A stretch of 64,000 bases of DNA from Flavilitoribacter nigricans DSM 23189 = NBRC 102662 (GCF_002646595.1 NZ_PDUD01000001.1:434001-498000), one strand, 5' to 3'; shown: positions 1 through 10,199, counted from the stretch's first letter. Made by a program: numbers and translations. The notes: generated by a model not told the origin, from the letters alone.

Positions 1-479
1 GCAACATCGGTTATGTCTTAGGACTTTTTGCCGAAAGTCCCGTTGGCGCTTCGGCGATCAGTTTCCGGCCGGGCGTTTACCTCAATTTCGAGAAATACGA
101 TCTCTCCGTTCTCGATACGGAGGCCGGTAGTGGCAACCTCACTACCCTGAAACTCCCACTCTCTTTCGTTTATTCCCTGAGCGATACAGGGGAAGGGCTG
201 GCCTTCGAAGCCGGCCCGGTGATCAACTGGATCCTGAATGCGGAGATAGAGAACCAACGGTTGATCACCAACAACTTTGATTTTGGCCTGGACCTCGGCG
301 CCAACTATTTTGTCACCCCCAATTTTGGTCTGGGAGGGAACTTCTACACCGGATTTTCCAATCTGCTTTCCGGTCCATCTGCTACCGGCCTTCTTTTCGT
401 GAATGAAAGCCAGGCCGGAGATTTTGAAGTAAAAATGAAGAACATGGCGGCCAATCTGACGCTGATCTACAGATGGTAA
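1..479 (+). CDS. Outer-membrane beta-barrel protein, C-terminal part (partial)
   Basis: The reading frame is open from base 3 to a TAA at 477-479, so about 158 C-terminal residues are present and the start lies before the window. The protein shows alternating polar and hydrophobic strands (FGLDLGANYFVTPNFGLGG, LTLIYRW) and ends in an aromatic residue, as outer-membrane barrels recognised by the BAM machinery do. It resembles the small OMP_b-brl/PorT-like barrels of Bacteroidota. The specific function cannot be told from this fragment. A hairpin terminator follows 35 bases later. Confidence 0.7.
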   Translation, partial: NIGYVLGLFAESPVGASAISFRPGVYLNFEKYDLSVLDTEAGSGNLTTLKLPLSFVYSLSDTGEGLAFEAGPVINWILNAEIENQRLITNNFDFGLDLGANYFVTPNFGLGGNFYTGFSNLLSGPSATGLLFVNESQAGDFEVKMKNMAANLTLIYRW

Positions 480-514
480 GCTGCTCATTCATCTGGTAAT
501 GAAGATACTCTGCG

Positions 515-551
515 GACAGGCTTTGCACCGAATAGCGTGCGAAGCCTGTTC
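515..551 (+). terminator. Hairpin terminator after the barrel gene
   Basis: Arms 516-528 and 537-549 pair over 13 bases with one G-T pair around an 8-base loop. A pyrimidine-rich stretch follows. It sits between the barrel gene and the MgtC-like gene. Confidence 0.5.
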
Positions 552-616
552 CTTCCCCAGCAAACTTCCAGCCTCCGATTGGAGTTAAAGCAGAAAGAAC
601 CCGGAAAATTCAGTTT

Positions 617-1078
617 ATGGAATGGCTCGACCAGCTCAGGATCCTTCTTGATATTTTAATCGCCGCTGTTTTAGGTGGCGTGATCGGTTTTGAACGCGAA
701 AAGAAGGATAAACCGATCGGATTTCGCACGAATATGCTGATCGCCAGCGCGGCTGCGCTGCTGGTGGCACTGGGAAAATTCGTAGCCTTTCAGATGGAGA
801 ACAGCCTGGATTCGGCGAGCCTGGGGGTTGATCCCACCCGTATCATCCACGCCATTATCGTGGGTGTGAGCTTCATTGGGGCCGGAAGTATTCTGAAAAG
901 CGAAAAAGAGGAATCCATTAAATACCTGACCACCGCAGCCACCATACTATTTTCCGCGGGCCTCGGTATTGCGGCGGGATTGCAACTGTATCCCCTGGCC
1001 GTCGGCATCACCGTTTTGGGACTCACCATCAATTATGTGGTAGATAAGATCATGGATCTGAGTTCCGACAGCAATTGA
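617..1078 (+). CDS. MgtC/SapB family membrane protein
   Basis: A 153-residue integral membrane protein. The N-terminal part carries the family signature: a glycine-rich helix followed by GFEREKKDKPIGFRTNML, matching the G-x-ER-x3-KPAG-x-RT pattern of MgtC/SapB. Four or so hydrophobic segments follow (about residues 8-27, 38-58, 78-97 and 105-140). MgtC relatives in other bacteria affect magnesium starvation survival and F-type ATPase activity; many environmental members have no assigned role. The length fits the short form lacking the C-terminal ACT-like domain of Salmonella MgtC. It appears to be a single-gene unit, convergent with the DUF4954 gene. Confidence 0.88.
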   Translation: MEWLDQLRILLDILIAAVLGGVIGFEREKKDKPIGFRTNMLIASAAALLVALGKFVAFQMENSLDSASLGVDPTRIIHAIIVGVSFIGAGSILKSEKEESIKYLTTAATILFSAGLGIAAGLQLYPLAVGITVLGLTINYVVDKIMDLSSDSN

Positions 1079-1095
1079 TATTCACCTGGGCGCAT

Positions 1096-3282
1096 TTATG
1101 CGTGTCGATCCGCAAATTCAGCCGCCCGGCTGGCCATTTCCCGAATAAAGGGGTTCGCGTCGAGCGCTCCCTGCACCGCTTCCATTTCCTCCGCTGAGTT
1201 ATACGTGAGCTGGCGGAACGGGTTGTCGTAGTCTTTCTGACGACTCGCTTTGGTCCTCCTGGCCATCATCCAGCTAATTTCGGTGGCCTGCTCTACCCAC
1301 TTCCGCCACATCTCTTCGTTCACTGCAGGTGCATCTATCCCGTGTAACTCCAGCAGACTCGCATAAGCATTGGCGGCATTTTTCTGCCGGTAATCCCGGT
1401 CTAGGTCGACGTAGCGCGCGTGGAGTTCTTTCCAGGAATCTATATCGCCCCCTTTGATCTCGGCGAGCATCCGGTCCAGGTCCGCCCGGGCGATCAGTTG
1501 TCCGCCCAGATTAAACCAGTCTTCCCGTTGGCTTTCCCCGAATTGTGCCCGGAGGTTTTCCCAGGCCACCGGACCTTCCCCCTCCGTTTGGAGATCCAAC
1601 AAAGTTCTTACGCCGTAAAAATGGAGCATCTCCCGGTAAGCCCGGTAGGCAGCGGTCACTTTCAGCAACCGGACTTCGCGGGCGGAATGTTCCATATCGT
1701 TCGCCCGGATGATGAGCCGATCAGCGATCTCCGGTCTTTCCAGCAGCAGCTCTTTTCCCAGCGCACGGCCTTCCAGTTCAATTTCCGGTGATGGATGGTC
1801 CTGCTCCCGAAATGCCCGGGCCGTGGCCTCTTCCAGATACGATAGCGCGTGAAACATTTCCGCTACCGTATCGGGAGCCAGAAAATCCGTTTCGAACGAT
1901 TGCTGTTTGTAGGTTCGCTGGTCCCGCTCCCCGTATTTCCAGGCGTTGCGGGCCAGCGCGTACATATTGTACTGCCACCAAAAGGCCGGGATCACCTCCA
2001 GCCGGTCTTCGGATTCATTGTTGGCTACCAGGGAAAAAGGTAGATGGATGTGCAGCTCGGCGGGAAAATCACCCTTGGTGAGCAGACAGAAAGCCGCAAA
2101 TTTGGAATTGTGTTTCAGGCTGACGCACAGTCCGGGCCAGAATCCCCGGCCGGCAATGATCTCACCGTCCGCACCGCGCGAGTTGTGATTCGAACCGATG
2201 GTAGCTCCGGCCGCAATATTGCTTTGCCCCAGGACGGTGGCGGCGATCAGGAAGGAATTATTGTGGTGCTGCTCGTGGCCTGGAAAGAGCAGAGAATTGA
2301 GCACTTCACAGCAGGAGATGGTCGAATTGTCACCCAGGATAGAGTTGATCAGCCGGGCGCCGTATTTTAGCGTACTGTTTTCTCCGAGAATAAAGCGGAC
2401 GGCCTTTACCCCGTAAAACGCCCGGCTGCCGTAGCCCATGATCCCGTTGACCAGTTCCACCCCTTCGCCGATCTGGGAGGGAGCAGCTTCACTACTCTTG
2501 ATGGTGAGATTCTTTAGTTTATTGGCACCTTTGATGTAGGCGTGGCTGCCGATCTTGACATCCTTAATACTCTCGGTATTTTTGATCACGCACTGCGTAC
2601 CGACCGTGCCGTAGTACCCCCGACTTTGATCGAAAGCATTATCGGTCATTTTTTTAAAGGCAGCCATCAATTCCCGGTCATCGCGGGTACGGGCCCAGAG
2701 GCAGGCGTCGGCGGGCAACATATCTTCGAAGGGCAGCACTTTACGATTGCCGTTTTCGTTGCAGATCTCCAGCCAGATCCGGAGGTGCTCGGATTCGCCC
2801 TCTTTCAGGATACCGTTGCCGAATTTGGCGTGACTGGTGGTCTGCATTTCATTGACGTTGAACAGTACCGTTTCGTCGCCAATGATGTAATAAGCCAGAT
2901 ACTGCACGTTTTTGATCGCCACATAATTACCAATATCACAAGAGATGATGGTGCTGTTGTACAGCCCGACGGGGATACGGAGCTCGTGGAATTCCAGATA
3001 ATAAGCTTCCAGTGCGCCGATGCGCACCCGGCCGTGAAAGTGACAGTTGCGCACCAGGTTCGGATCGAAGGCTTCGCTCACCCAGATGTCTTCCCAGTTA
3101 TCCGCGACGTTCTCATTTTTCACCAGCGCCTCGATCTCCGATGCGGTCAGCCTCCGAAAATCCTTTCCGGGTCCGAACTGCCGGTACCGGATATGGTATT
3201 CATCCTGGCCGGGTTCCAGAAATTGGGGAAGAATAAAATCATAGCCGATCCGGCTGAGTGGTTTTCTCGATATTTTGCCCAT
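1096..3282 (-). CDS. DUF4954 family left-handed beta-helix protein
   Basis: A 728-residue soluble protein without a signal peptide. It matches the DUF4954 family of Bacteroidota and spirochaetes: N-terminal segment R-x-L-T-x-x-E-I-x-x-L, then a long run of short hexapeptide-like turns (for example ILGENSTLKYGARLINSILG and IGSNHNSRGADGEI) typical of a left-handed beta helix as in sugar-nucleotide and acyltransferases, and a helical C-terminal third. No biochemical function is known for the family; a nucleotidyl- or acyltransferase-like fold is inference. It lies 141 bases downstream of the VCBS lipoprotein gene on the same strand and could share its transcript. Confidence 0.8.
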   Translation of the reverse strand: MGKISRKPLSRIGYDFILPQFLEPGQDEYHIRYRQFGPGKDFRRLTASEIEALVKNENVADNWEDIWVSEAFDPNLVRNCHFHGRVRIGALEAYYLEFHELRIPVGLYNSTIISCDIGNYVAIKNVQYLAYYIIGDETVLFNVNEMQTTSHAKFGNGILKEGESEHLRIWLEICNENGNRKVLPFEDMLPADACLWARTRDDRELMAAFKKMTDNAFDQSRGYYGTVGTQCVIKNTESIKDVKIGSHAYIKGANKLKNLTIKSSEAAPSQIGEGVELVNGIMGYGSRAFYGVKAVRFILGENSTLKYGARLINSILGDNSTISCCEVLNSLLFPGHEQHHNNSFLIAATVLGQSNIAAGATIGSNHNSRGADGEIIAGRGFWPGLCVSLKHNSKFAAFCLLTKGDFPAELHIHLPFSLVANNESEDRLEVIPAFWWQYNMYALARNAWKYGERDQRTYKQQSFETDFLAPDTVAEMFHALSYLEEATARAFREQDHPSPEIELEGRALGKELLLERPEIADRLIIRANDMEHSAREVRLLKVTAAYRAYREMLHFYGVRTLLDLQTEGEGPVAWENLRAQFGESQREDWFNLGGQLIARADLDRMLAEIKGGDIDSWKELHARYVDLDRDYRQKNAANAYASLLELHGIDAPAVNEEMWRKWVEQATEISWMMARRTKASRQKDYDNPFRQLTYNSAEEMEAVQGALDANPFIREMASRAAEFADRHA

Positions 3283-3423
3283 ACAACTTCAATAAAGGTT
3301 TGCTTACACCGATCAAATGCCAAATGCTGACCCGAAGTTCAATCGGTGCGCAGTTTTCATCGCGTGTTAGAGCAGATAAGCCATTCATTTCAGGTGGACG
3401 TAATACCAAGCCGCCTAAATAAA

Positions 3424-6400
3424 TCAATGGTGATCATTATAGGAATATTGGGGAGCGGCCGTTTTCGATACTCCGAAAGTATAGGCCTGCAGCGGGCTCC
3501 CGTAACTGGAGACCAGAAACAGGCGATCCCCATTGGCCAGGGTGAGCGATTTCAGGCCCCGAACATCGCCGTCCATTTGCAGACTCGCCCCCAGGGCAGA
3601 CACCGGCTCAAACTGAAAAGCGTTCCGTTGCAGCAGCAGGTCGCCGTAGGAAGCGTCGTACCAGCCAATCTGATTGGTTTCCGACGCATGAAAATTGCCG
3701 GCCGTAAGCAGGTCAATGGTACCGTTGTCGTCCAGGTCGATCAGTGCACTCCCCATTACCGGGGATAACTGACTGGAAGCGGGTAATACGTGGGTTACAA
3801 ATTGACCGTTCCCCAGATTTTCCAGCACCACGGAGGCGAATCCATAGCAGGTTTTGACCAGCGCCCCTTCGAGGTCTTCTTCCGAAAAGGTATATTCCAT
3901 GCCGGCGGAAGCGTATTTATCGTAATCGGGAAAGCGTCGCTTCATACCCGGTATCTGATCGATAAGCAGATCGCGCTCGTGAATGAGGTGTTCCCGGCCC
4001 TGCACATAGCAGGATAAAAGCGGATCGATCGCACCGTTTTCGTCAAAATCTTTAGCGTACAAGCGCACCGGTTCTGCTTTGCTGGCCCGTAGTTTACTGT
4101 TCAATCCGATATTTCCAAGCAGGAAATCCGTATCTCCATCCTGATCAAGGTCGGCCGCATTGAGGTGCATCCACCAGCCATTGGTCTGATTGGCGGCCTG
4201 ATCGATGGTGAGCGCCATGGGTGCCAACTGCCCCTTATCATTGCCAAATACCGTAAGGGGCATCCACTCGCCAACCAGCACCAGTTCTTCCAGCTGGTCG
4301 CCGCCGATGTCTGTCCAGCGGGCATCCGTCACCATTCCCGGTTCCCGCAGGGCATCCGGCGTGACATCCCGGAAAGTACCGCTCTCGTTCCGAAGCAAAT
4401 AACTGCGGGAGGCATACGGATACCGTCCCGGCTGGATACGGCCACCTACGAACAGATCAAGATCGCCGTCGCCGTCCACATCCGAAGCGCGCACACAGGA
4501 GCCCGAAGCGCTGATCTCGGGCAGGCGGTCCGGAGCGGGCTGGAATTGCCCCATACCATCATTCAGGTACAAGCGATCCTGGTAAGCCGCCATGTTCTGT
4601 ACTTCAAAGGTGCCGCCGCTCACCACGTAAAGGTCCTGATCGCCATCGCGATCTACATCCAGGAACAGAGCATCTACGTCCTGATACATACTGTCCAGTG
4701 GAAAGTCCCGGGCGATAAACTTCCCCGCTGCGGATTGCAGGTAAAAACGTCCTTTCTGATTGCGGTTGCCTCCCACAAAGAAGTCTTCGAGTCCGTCGCC
4801 GTTGATATCGGCCGTGGCGAGGGCCGGACCGGCTTTTGACAGATCGTGGGGTAAGGTCCGGGTCGTTTTCAGATCGGTATGAAAGTTGTCTTTGTGGCGA
4901 TAATCAATGCCCAGAGCAGCGGTTACCGGTCGAAATGCAGGTCCGGACGGTGCCGGCTGCTCCCGCAGAAAGGGTCGAGAGGGCGCGTCTTCGTAGGCGA
5001 TACTGATCCGCTGATCGGCTCCGACATTCGATGTCGTGTTTTTCACCCCATTGGACCAATGCACCACGATGCTGTCCACCTGGGTATTCGTACCCAGGCC
5101 AAAATGCAGGATGTTAGTAACCGTGGATTTAAAACCCCGGTAGGGCGAGTATTCCTGGTATTGTTTCCGGTCACCGGTATAGACCAGAACCTTGGCGTTC
5201 TGTGCATTCAGATCGGGCCGGTCTTCGGTCAGCTCGATCTGCAGGTAGTGATTCCCTTCCGCTTTGACGGAGCGGTTCTCGATAATAAAAGCCGGTGCAT
5301 CGATATTGTTGGTGACCAGTTCAAGGTCGCCGTCATTATCCAGGTCCACGTAGGCTGCTCCGTTGGAAAAGGAAGCTCTTTCCAGTCCCCAATCGGCGGT
5401 GGCATTTTCGAAAGCCAGTCCGCCGCGATTATGAAAAAGATAATTGGAAACGCGCACTTCGGCGATATTCTCCAGATCGCTGACGGCTTTTTGTTTTTTT
5501 GCTTCTACCGAGCCGAACATCTGGTTGTAACTGCTGTAATTGATGAAATCGAGATTGGTCACGTCCTTGCGGTAACCGTTGGTGATGTAGGCATCTTTCC
5601 AGCCATCATTATCGAAATCGGCGTAGAGTACCGACCAGCTCCAGTCCGTTGCCGCCATGCCCAGCAGATTACCGATCTCACTGAAACGCGCTTCCCCTTC
5701 GGGCGTAAATCCCTGATGGAGCTGCACCGTATTGCGCATGTATTGATCCTGGTAGCCCAGATCGCGCTTCATCTGAAATTTGTCATAATTCACCTTGGGG
5801 ATCATCATTTTCTGGCGGTAATTATCCTCCGGCAACATGTCCAGTACCGTTATATCGGGCAGGCCGTCGTTGTTGAAATCGGCAATATCCACCCCCATAC
5901 CGTTGTGGGTCTGGTGCTTGAGATAACGACCCGCTGCATTGCTGAAGGTGCCGTCCCGCTGATTGATCCAGATCAGGTCATTGGACAGGAAATCGTTGGC
6001 GCAGTAGATATCCGGATAGCCGTCAAAATTCAGGTCGGTCACATTCACGCCCAAGCCGTAACCTTCAATCAGGATCCCCGCTTCCTGGGAAACATTGGTA
6101 AAGGTCCCATCTCCATTATTGCGATAAAGGCGGTCCGTACTATTGGATTCCCCGGCCGTACGGCGGGGTTCCAGATTGTTGCGATTGTATTTTTCCAAAG
6201 CGTTGGTCAACAGGTACAGATCCAGGTCGCCGTCCAGGTCGTAATCCAGAAAGGCAGCCTGCGTGCTGTAGCCGGCATCGTTAAGGCCGTAAGCGACGGC
6301 GGCTTCCCGAAACTGCGGAACACCGTCCTGTCCCGGACCTTCGTTTATAAATAGAAGGTTTTCCATAGCCGCTTCCGCTACCTCGTAGCCGGCTACAGAA

Positions 6401-6783
6401 ACGTAAATGTCGAGCCGGCCGTCATCGTTTACATCGGCCATGGCCACCCCGGTACACCAGCGGTCCGTACCCACTCCGGCGGGCAGGGTGATATCCTCAA
6501 ACTGCAGATTACCCTTATTCAGGAACAGCTTGCTGCTGACCTGGTTACCGGTGAAGTACAGGTCCATCAGCCCGTCGTTATTGACGTCTCCGGCCGCTAC
6601 CCCGCCACCGTTGTAGATGTACTCAAAATTGAGGGCATTGAAGGTCTCGGTAGTGGTGATATCATTGGAAAAGGTAATGCCCGTTTTTTCGGCGGGCAAA
6701 AATTCAAATACGGCAGGTTGGTGGGTACATCCAGCCGCAGCGAGAAGCAGCAGACTGAGTACCGTGTTAAGCTTTGGTCCCAT
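3424..6783 (-). CDS. Large VCBS/FG-GAP repeat lipoprotein with UnbV/ASPIC domain
   Basis: A 1119-residue protein with a lipoprotein signal (LLLLAAAGC, Cys19). It contains many calcium-binding FG-GAP/VCBS blades of the form D-x-N-x-D-G-x-x-D-L (GDVNNDGLMDLYF, ADFNNDGLPDI, VDLDNDGDLEL, LDVDRDGDQDLYV, ADLDQDGDTDFLL) in two groups separated by an ASPIC/UnbV segment at about residues 510-600 (YRGFKSTVTNILHFGLG). Such proteins form beta-propellers on the cell surface and are frequent near SusC/SusD loci in marine Bacteroidota, where a glycan-binding or assembly role is suspected but unproven. The ATG was chosen because it begins the lipoprotein signal. It is divergent from the GH30-like gene, 212 bases apart. 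Confidence 0.88.
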   Translation of the reverse strand: MGPKLNTVLSLLLLAAAGCTHQPAVFEFLPAEKTGITFSNDITTTETFNALNFEYIYNGGGVAAGDVNNDGLMDLYFTGNQVSSKLFLNKGNLQFEDITLPAGVGTDRWCTGVAMADVNDDGRLDIYVSVAGYEVAEAAMENLLFINEGPGQDGVPQFREAAVAYGLNDAGYSTQAAFLDYDLDGDLDLYLLTNALEKYNRNNLEPRRTAGESNSTDRLYRNNGDGTFTNVSQEAGILIEGYGLGVNVTDLNFDGYPDIYCANDFLSNDLIWINQRDGTFSNAAGRYLKHQTHNGMGVDIADFNNDGLPDITVLDMLPEDNYRQKMMIPKVNYDKFQMKRDLGYQDQYMRNTVQLHQGFTPEGEARFSEIGNLLGMAATDWSWSVLYADFDNDGWKDAYITNGYRKDVTNLDFINYSSYNQMFGSVEAKKQKAVSDLENIAEVRVSNYLFHNRGGLAFENATADWGLERASFSNGAAYVDLDNDGDLELVTNNIDAPAFIIENRSVKAEGNHYLQIELTEDRPDLNAQNAKVLVYTGDRKQYQEYSPYRGFKSTVTNILHFGLGTNTQVDSIVVHWSNGVKNTTSNVGADQRISIAYEDAPSRPFLREQPAPSGPAFRPVTAALGIDYRHKDNFHTDLKTTRTLPHDLSKAGPALATADINGDGLEDFFVGGNRNQKGRFYLQSAAGKFIARDFPLDSMYQDVDALFLDVDRDGDQDLYVVSGGTFEVQNMAAYQDRLYLNDGMGQFQPAPDRLPEISASGSCVRASDVDGDGDLDLFVGGRIQPGRYPYASRSYLLRNESGTFRDVTPDALREPGMVTDARWTDIGGDQLEELVLVGEWMPLTVFGNDKGQLAPMALTIDQAANQTNGWWMHLNAADLDQDGDTDFLLGNIGLNSKLRASKAEPVRLYAKDFDENGAIDPLLSCYVQGREHLIHERDLLIDQIPGMKRRFPDYDKYASAGMEYTFSEEDLEGALVKTCYGFASVVLENLGNGQFVTHVLPASSQLSPVMGSALIDLDDNGTIDLLTAGNFHASETNQIGWYDASYGDLLLQRNAFQFEPVSALGASLQMDGDVRGLKSLTLANGDRLFLVSSYGSPLQAYTFGVSKTAAPQYSYNDHH

Positions 6784-6995
6784 AAACTTTTGATTTCCAG
6801 CCGAATTACTGCGCGTAGCCCGACCATCATTCCATCTAATTTAGGATGCTTCGTCCGGGGATGCATCCTGCCCTATGCTGCATTGTGTTAAGGGGCGGAC
6901 CGTCCTATGGTGTCCGGTTGAAAATGCATTAAAATCAAGCTTTATTTGTTGGATATGCCCGGTATTTTTCAAGCTTAACGTTAAAACCTATTATC

Positions 6996-9044
6996 ATGAA
7001 AATCCTCCAAATCGCCTGTCTGCTGCTCTTTTTCCAAATTGCTTATCTACAGGCGCAATCAACGATCACGGTCTCCCTCGATGATCAGCAACAGATCATT
7101 GACGGTTTCGGAGCTCACCAGGGCGACGATGCGGTCAACCAAAGCTGGTGGCTCGATCTCTATTACGATGATCTCGGCGCCTCGATCTACCGGGTGGATC
7201 TCACGCCGCAACTGGTATCGCCCTATTCCGACATTCGGGTATATTCCCCCTGGTTTATGGGCAGCACGGTAAACAGTGTTTTCAATTTTGAAGATCCGGA
7301 CAATCCGGGCGGACCGGAAGGCAACCGGGTGCGCACCTATACCGGACCGGAAGACTATTCGCGCGAATTCGGAGGAGAGAACGCCCCGATCGCCGTCATG
7401 GGCCCGGATATCGACGCCAACGTCAACTACTTCACCTACCGGGAAAACCAGGCGATCACCACCGGACTGGCCAAAAAAGAAGAGCTGGGTGATTTTAAAC
7501 TCATCGGATCCATGTGGTCTCCCCTACCCTGGGTCAAAGTTGCATCGGGCAATAGCTGGAATCAGAGCTGGTGGCCCGGTCCTGCCCAGGGTACGCCCTG
7601 GCCGTTTATCTGGGGCGGCAACTACGCCGGCGGCCGTCTGGATGTATCGAATACGCCGTTGGAAGTGTTCAATGACGGCACCGGTCCGACCAGTTCGCTT
7701 GAGCAGTTTGCCCGCAGTACAGCGGCCTACATCCGTGGCTTTCAGAACTTTTACGGGGCGCGCTTCTACGCGATCAGCATCCAGAATGAGCTGAATTTCG
7801 AGCAATATTACAACAGCGCCACCTATCCGCTTTCGTCCCAGTACATCGCTGCGATCAAGGCGGTACGCGCCGAATTTGACCAATACGAAGACCTGCGGGA
7901 TATCCGCATCATGGGCCCCGAAGACCTGCTGGGCGGTGATGCCTACGGGATGTGGCAATACGGTGGCGGGGATGATCCCACCCACAAAAACCTGCAGTAC
8001 CTCCAGAACCTGGCGGCGGATCCGGAAGCGCTGGAGGTCGTCGATTTCTTTTGCATTCACGGTTACGACGGCTCCGGCGTCAGTTCTTCCGGCGCGGCCT
8101 CCAAACTATGGGACTGGTGGGCGAAGGGTTGGTCCGAAAGCCCCGCCGCCGGCATTCCGGCGGATGTTGCCGGCTTCACGGCCTACGATAAAAAGAGCTG
8201 GATGACCGAAACGTCCGGCGAGAACTACCAGTGGTTGTTCCCCACTACCGGTTATCCCAGCAACGGGGGCTGGGGCACCGCCTTGCGCATTCATCAGGCG
8301 CTGACCGTCGGGCGGGAAAGCGCCTGGGTGTACTGGACCTTCTCCGGTGCGGGCGACAACGGTCAGGCTACCGATTTCACCCTGACCTCCCAGGGTACCC
8401 AGGCCACTTCTCCCAAGTACGTCGGGGCCAAACATTTTTTCCGCCACATTCGTCCCGGTTCGTACCGGGTGAGTACAAATGCCGAAACCGAAGAAGAAGT
8501 ACTGAGCAGTGCCTATATCCACGAAACAGACGGTACGGTGACCGTGGTGCTGATCAATACTAACAGCGGCTCCCAGGAGCGGACGATCAGTATTCCGGGA
8601 CTGGAAAACGGAACGATCACCTTTGACCGCTTTACCTCGAGTGACGGGCAATACTGGCAAGAGACCACCACCGATTTTACCGACGGTAACGCGACCATCA
8701 GTCTGCCCGGTTACAGTGTGGTCACGCTGTTCGGTAAGAACGCCCTCGCCACGGGTCTTTTCAACCCGCGACCGGACGGGCCGGCACCCTTCCGGCTTTT
8801 CCAGAATACCCCGAATCCCTTTTCGGAGCAATCCCGGATCACATTTGAACTGGACCGTGCGGCCTACGTGGAATTACAATTGCAGGACGTGGAAGGGAAA
8901 GTGGTCCGCACGCTGTTGTCCGAACGTAAATCGGCCGGGAAGCACGAAGTAGAGATCAACGGCCGGTCATTAGCCAGCGGATTGTATTTCTGTACCCTCC
9001 GGGCCGGCGGGCATATCCGGAGTCAAAAAATAATGGTGAAATAG
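6996..9044 (+). CDS. Secreted GH30-like glycoside hydrolase with T9SS sorting domain
   Basis: A 682-residue secreted protein with a signal peptide ending near residue 20 (AYLQAQ). A clan-A TIM-barrel follows with the GH30 opening QQIIDGFGAHQGD. The predicted acid/base is Glu265 (SIQNELNF) and the nucleophile Glu405 (WMTETSGENYQW). A beta-sandwich follows at about residues 490-590 (TVVLINTNSGSQ), as is usual in GH30. The last 75 residues (FRLFQNTPNPFSEQS to the C-terminal KIMVK) are a type A sorting domain, so the enzyme should be exported by the type IX system and anchored or released at the cell surface. Subfamily and substrate (galactan, xylan or glucan) cannot be fixed by eye. Confidence 0.85.
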   Translation: MKILQIACLLLFFQIAYLQAQSTITVSLDDQQQIIDGFGAHQGDDAVNQSWWLDLYYDDLGASIYRVDLTPQLVSPYSDIRVYSPWFMGSTVNSVFNFEDPDNPGGPEGNRVRTYTGPEDYSREFGGENAPIAVMGPDIDANVNYFTYRENQAITTGLAKKEELGDFKLIGSMWSPLPWVKVASGNSWNQSWWPGPAQGTPWPFIWGGNYAGGRLDVSNTPLEVFNDGTGPTSSLEQFARSTAAYIRGFQNFYGARFYAISIQNELNFEQYYNSATYPLSSQYIAAIKAVRAEFDQYEDLRDIRIMGPEDLLGGDAYGMWQYGGGDDPTHKNLQYLQNLAADPEALEVVDFFCIHGYDGSGVSSSGAASKLWDWWAKGWSESPAAGIPADVAGFTAYDKKSWMTETSGENYQWLFPTTGYPSNGGWGTALRIHQALTVGRESAWVYWTFSGAGDNGQATDFTLTSQGTQATSPKYVGAKHFFRHIRPGSYRVSTNAETEEEVLSSAYIHETDGTVTVVLINTNSGSQERTISIPGLENGTITFDRFTSSDGQYWQETTTDFTDGNATISLPGYSVVTLFGKNALATGLFNPRPDGPAPFRLFQNTPNPFSEQSRITFELDRAAYVELQLQDVEGKVVRTLLSERKSAGKHEVEINGRSLASGLYFCTLRAGGHIRSQKIMVK

Positions 9045-9054
9045 GTCTAACCTG

Positions 9055-9121
9055 CCGGGAACCATTTCTAAGGGGCTTAAACCCGTCATGCCGGGAAAGA
9101 CTCCGGGGAAATGGTTCCCGG
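9055..9121. terminator. Long hairpin between convergent genes
   Basis: Arms 9055-9067 and 9109-9121 pair perfectly over 13 bases. Smaller G/C-rich inverted segments lie inside. It separates the GH30-like gene from the convergent oxidoreductase, so it can act as a two-way terminator; its size also fits a palindromic intergenic repeat. Confidence 0.55.
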
Positions 9122-9143
9122 AATTCCGGGCGTGGGACGAAGC

Positions 9144-10148
9144 TCAGCCGGCCATTTTCGGCGCGAGCATCAGTACCACGTTTCCGCGCTTGTGACCGGT
9201 ATCGACGTAGCGGTGGGCTTCGGGCGCATCGGCCAGGGTGTAGCGCTTGTCTACTACGGATCTTAAATGGCCTGCCTCAAATATTTGCAGCAACTCAGCG
9301 ATGAGCGGCTTCAACTCATCGGCGGATAAAAGACCGGTTGCGGAAAATTTGGCCTTTTTACCGTCCCCTCTGGAAGTTAATAGCATATCGATGAAGAGCC
9401 GAAATCCCATCACCGGAGAGATGTAACTACCGGTCGGCGCCAGTACGCCTTTGGTTTCGGAAAAAGTGCGGTTACCGATCGTATCGTAGATCACATCGTA
9501 AGTCCGGCCGGCTTGAGTAAAGTCCGTAGTGGTGTAATCGATGAAATGATCCGCGCCGAGCGAACGGACCAGTTCGGCATTTCTGCCACTGGCTACACCG
9601 GTCACGACGGCGCCGTAGTGTTTGGCGATCTGTACCGCAGCGGTTCCCAGGCTACCCGAAGCGCCGTTGATCAGCACTTTTTGTCCGGGCTGTAGTTTCG
9701 CCAGATTTTTCAGGAAATTGATGGAAGTCAGTGGTCCGTCGGTGATCGTGGCGGCTTCTTCAAAAGGAATGCCGGCCGGTTTTTTCAGTACGACCGCATC
9801 TTCCGCCAGACTGATGTATTCGGCATTGGCACCAAACTGGACGCCGGTTTCTCCGAATACTTCATCACCGATCGCAAAATGGGTGACTCCAGTTCCCGTG
9901 GCTACCACCTTGCCGGCAAAACCCGTACCGGTAACCGGATTTTTAGGTTTGAAAAATCCAAGGAAAAAACGACTGATGAAGGGGTCGGCACGACGCATCA
10001 TCGTATCCGCTTTGGTAACCGTAGAGGCAATTACCCGGATCAGGATCTCATTTTCTTTGGGAGTGGGCACCGCGACTTCCTGCAACTGCAGATTGCTGGG
10101 TGAACCGTATTTGGTGAGGACGATCGCTTGCATTTTTGCCGTATTCAT
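9144..10148 (-). CDS. NAD(P)-dependent quinone-oxidoreductase-like MDR enzyme
   Basis: A 334-residue medium-chain dehydrogenase/reductase. The N-terminal GroES-like domain has the pattern EILIRVIASTVTKADTMMRR, and the Rossmann domain has the nucleotide motif VLINGASGSLGTAAVQIAK at about residue 152. The zinc ligands of alcohol dehydrogenases are absent, placing it with zeta-crystallin-type quinone or enoyl reductases. Two starts are possible: 10148, or the internal Met at 10133 (MQAIVLTKYG), where family similarity begins. It is the last gene of a same-strand trio after a paralogous MDR enzyme and the cyclase-AraC regulator. A promoter with inverted repeats lies directly upstream. The true substrate is unknown. 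Confidence 0.88.
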   Translation of the reverse strand: MNTAKMQAIVLTKYGSPSNLQLQEVAVPTPKENEILIRVIASTVTKADTMMRRADPFISRFFLGFFKPKNPVTGTGFAGKVVATGTGVTHFAIGDEVFGETGVQFGANAEYISLAEDAVVLKKPAGIPFEEAATITDGPLTSINFLKNLAKLQPGQKVLINGASGSLGTAAVQIAKHYGAVVTGVASGRNAELVRSLGADHFIDYTTTDFTQAGRTYDVIYDTIGNRTFSETKGVLAPTGSYISPVMGFRLFIDMLLTSRGDGKKAKFSATGLLSADELKPLIAELLQIFEAGHLRSVVDKRYTLADAPEAHRYVDTGHKRGNVVLMLAPKMAG

Positions 10149-10199
10149 AATTTGTGTGCTTTGTAGTTGATTAAAAGGTTTTCTGCAATTCTGATACTA

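Noticed and set aside
4879-6354. Long 491-residue plus-strand frame opposite the VCBS lipoprotein gene
   Set aside because: It is antisense to repeated DGD-type calcium-binding codons, which leave the opposite strand open. The composition is that of a shadow frame.
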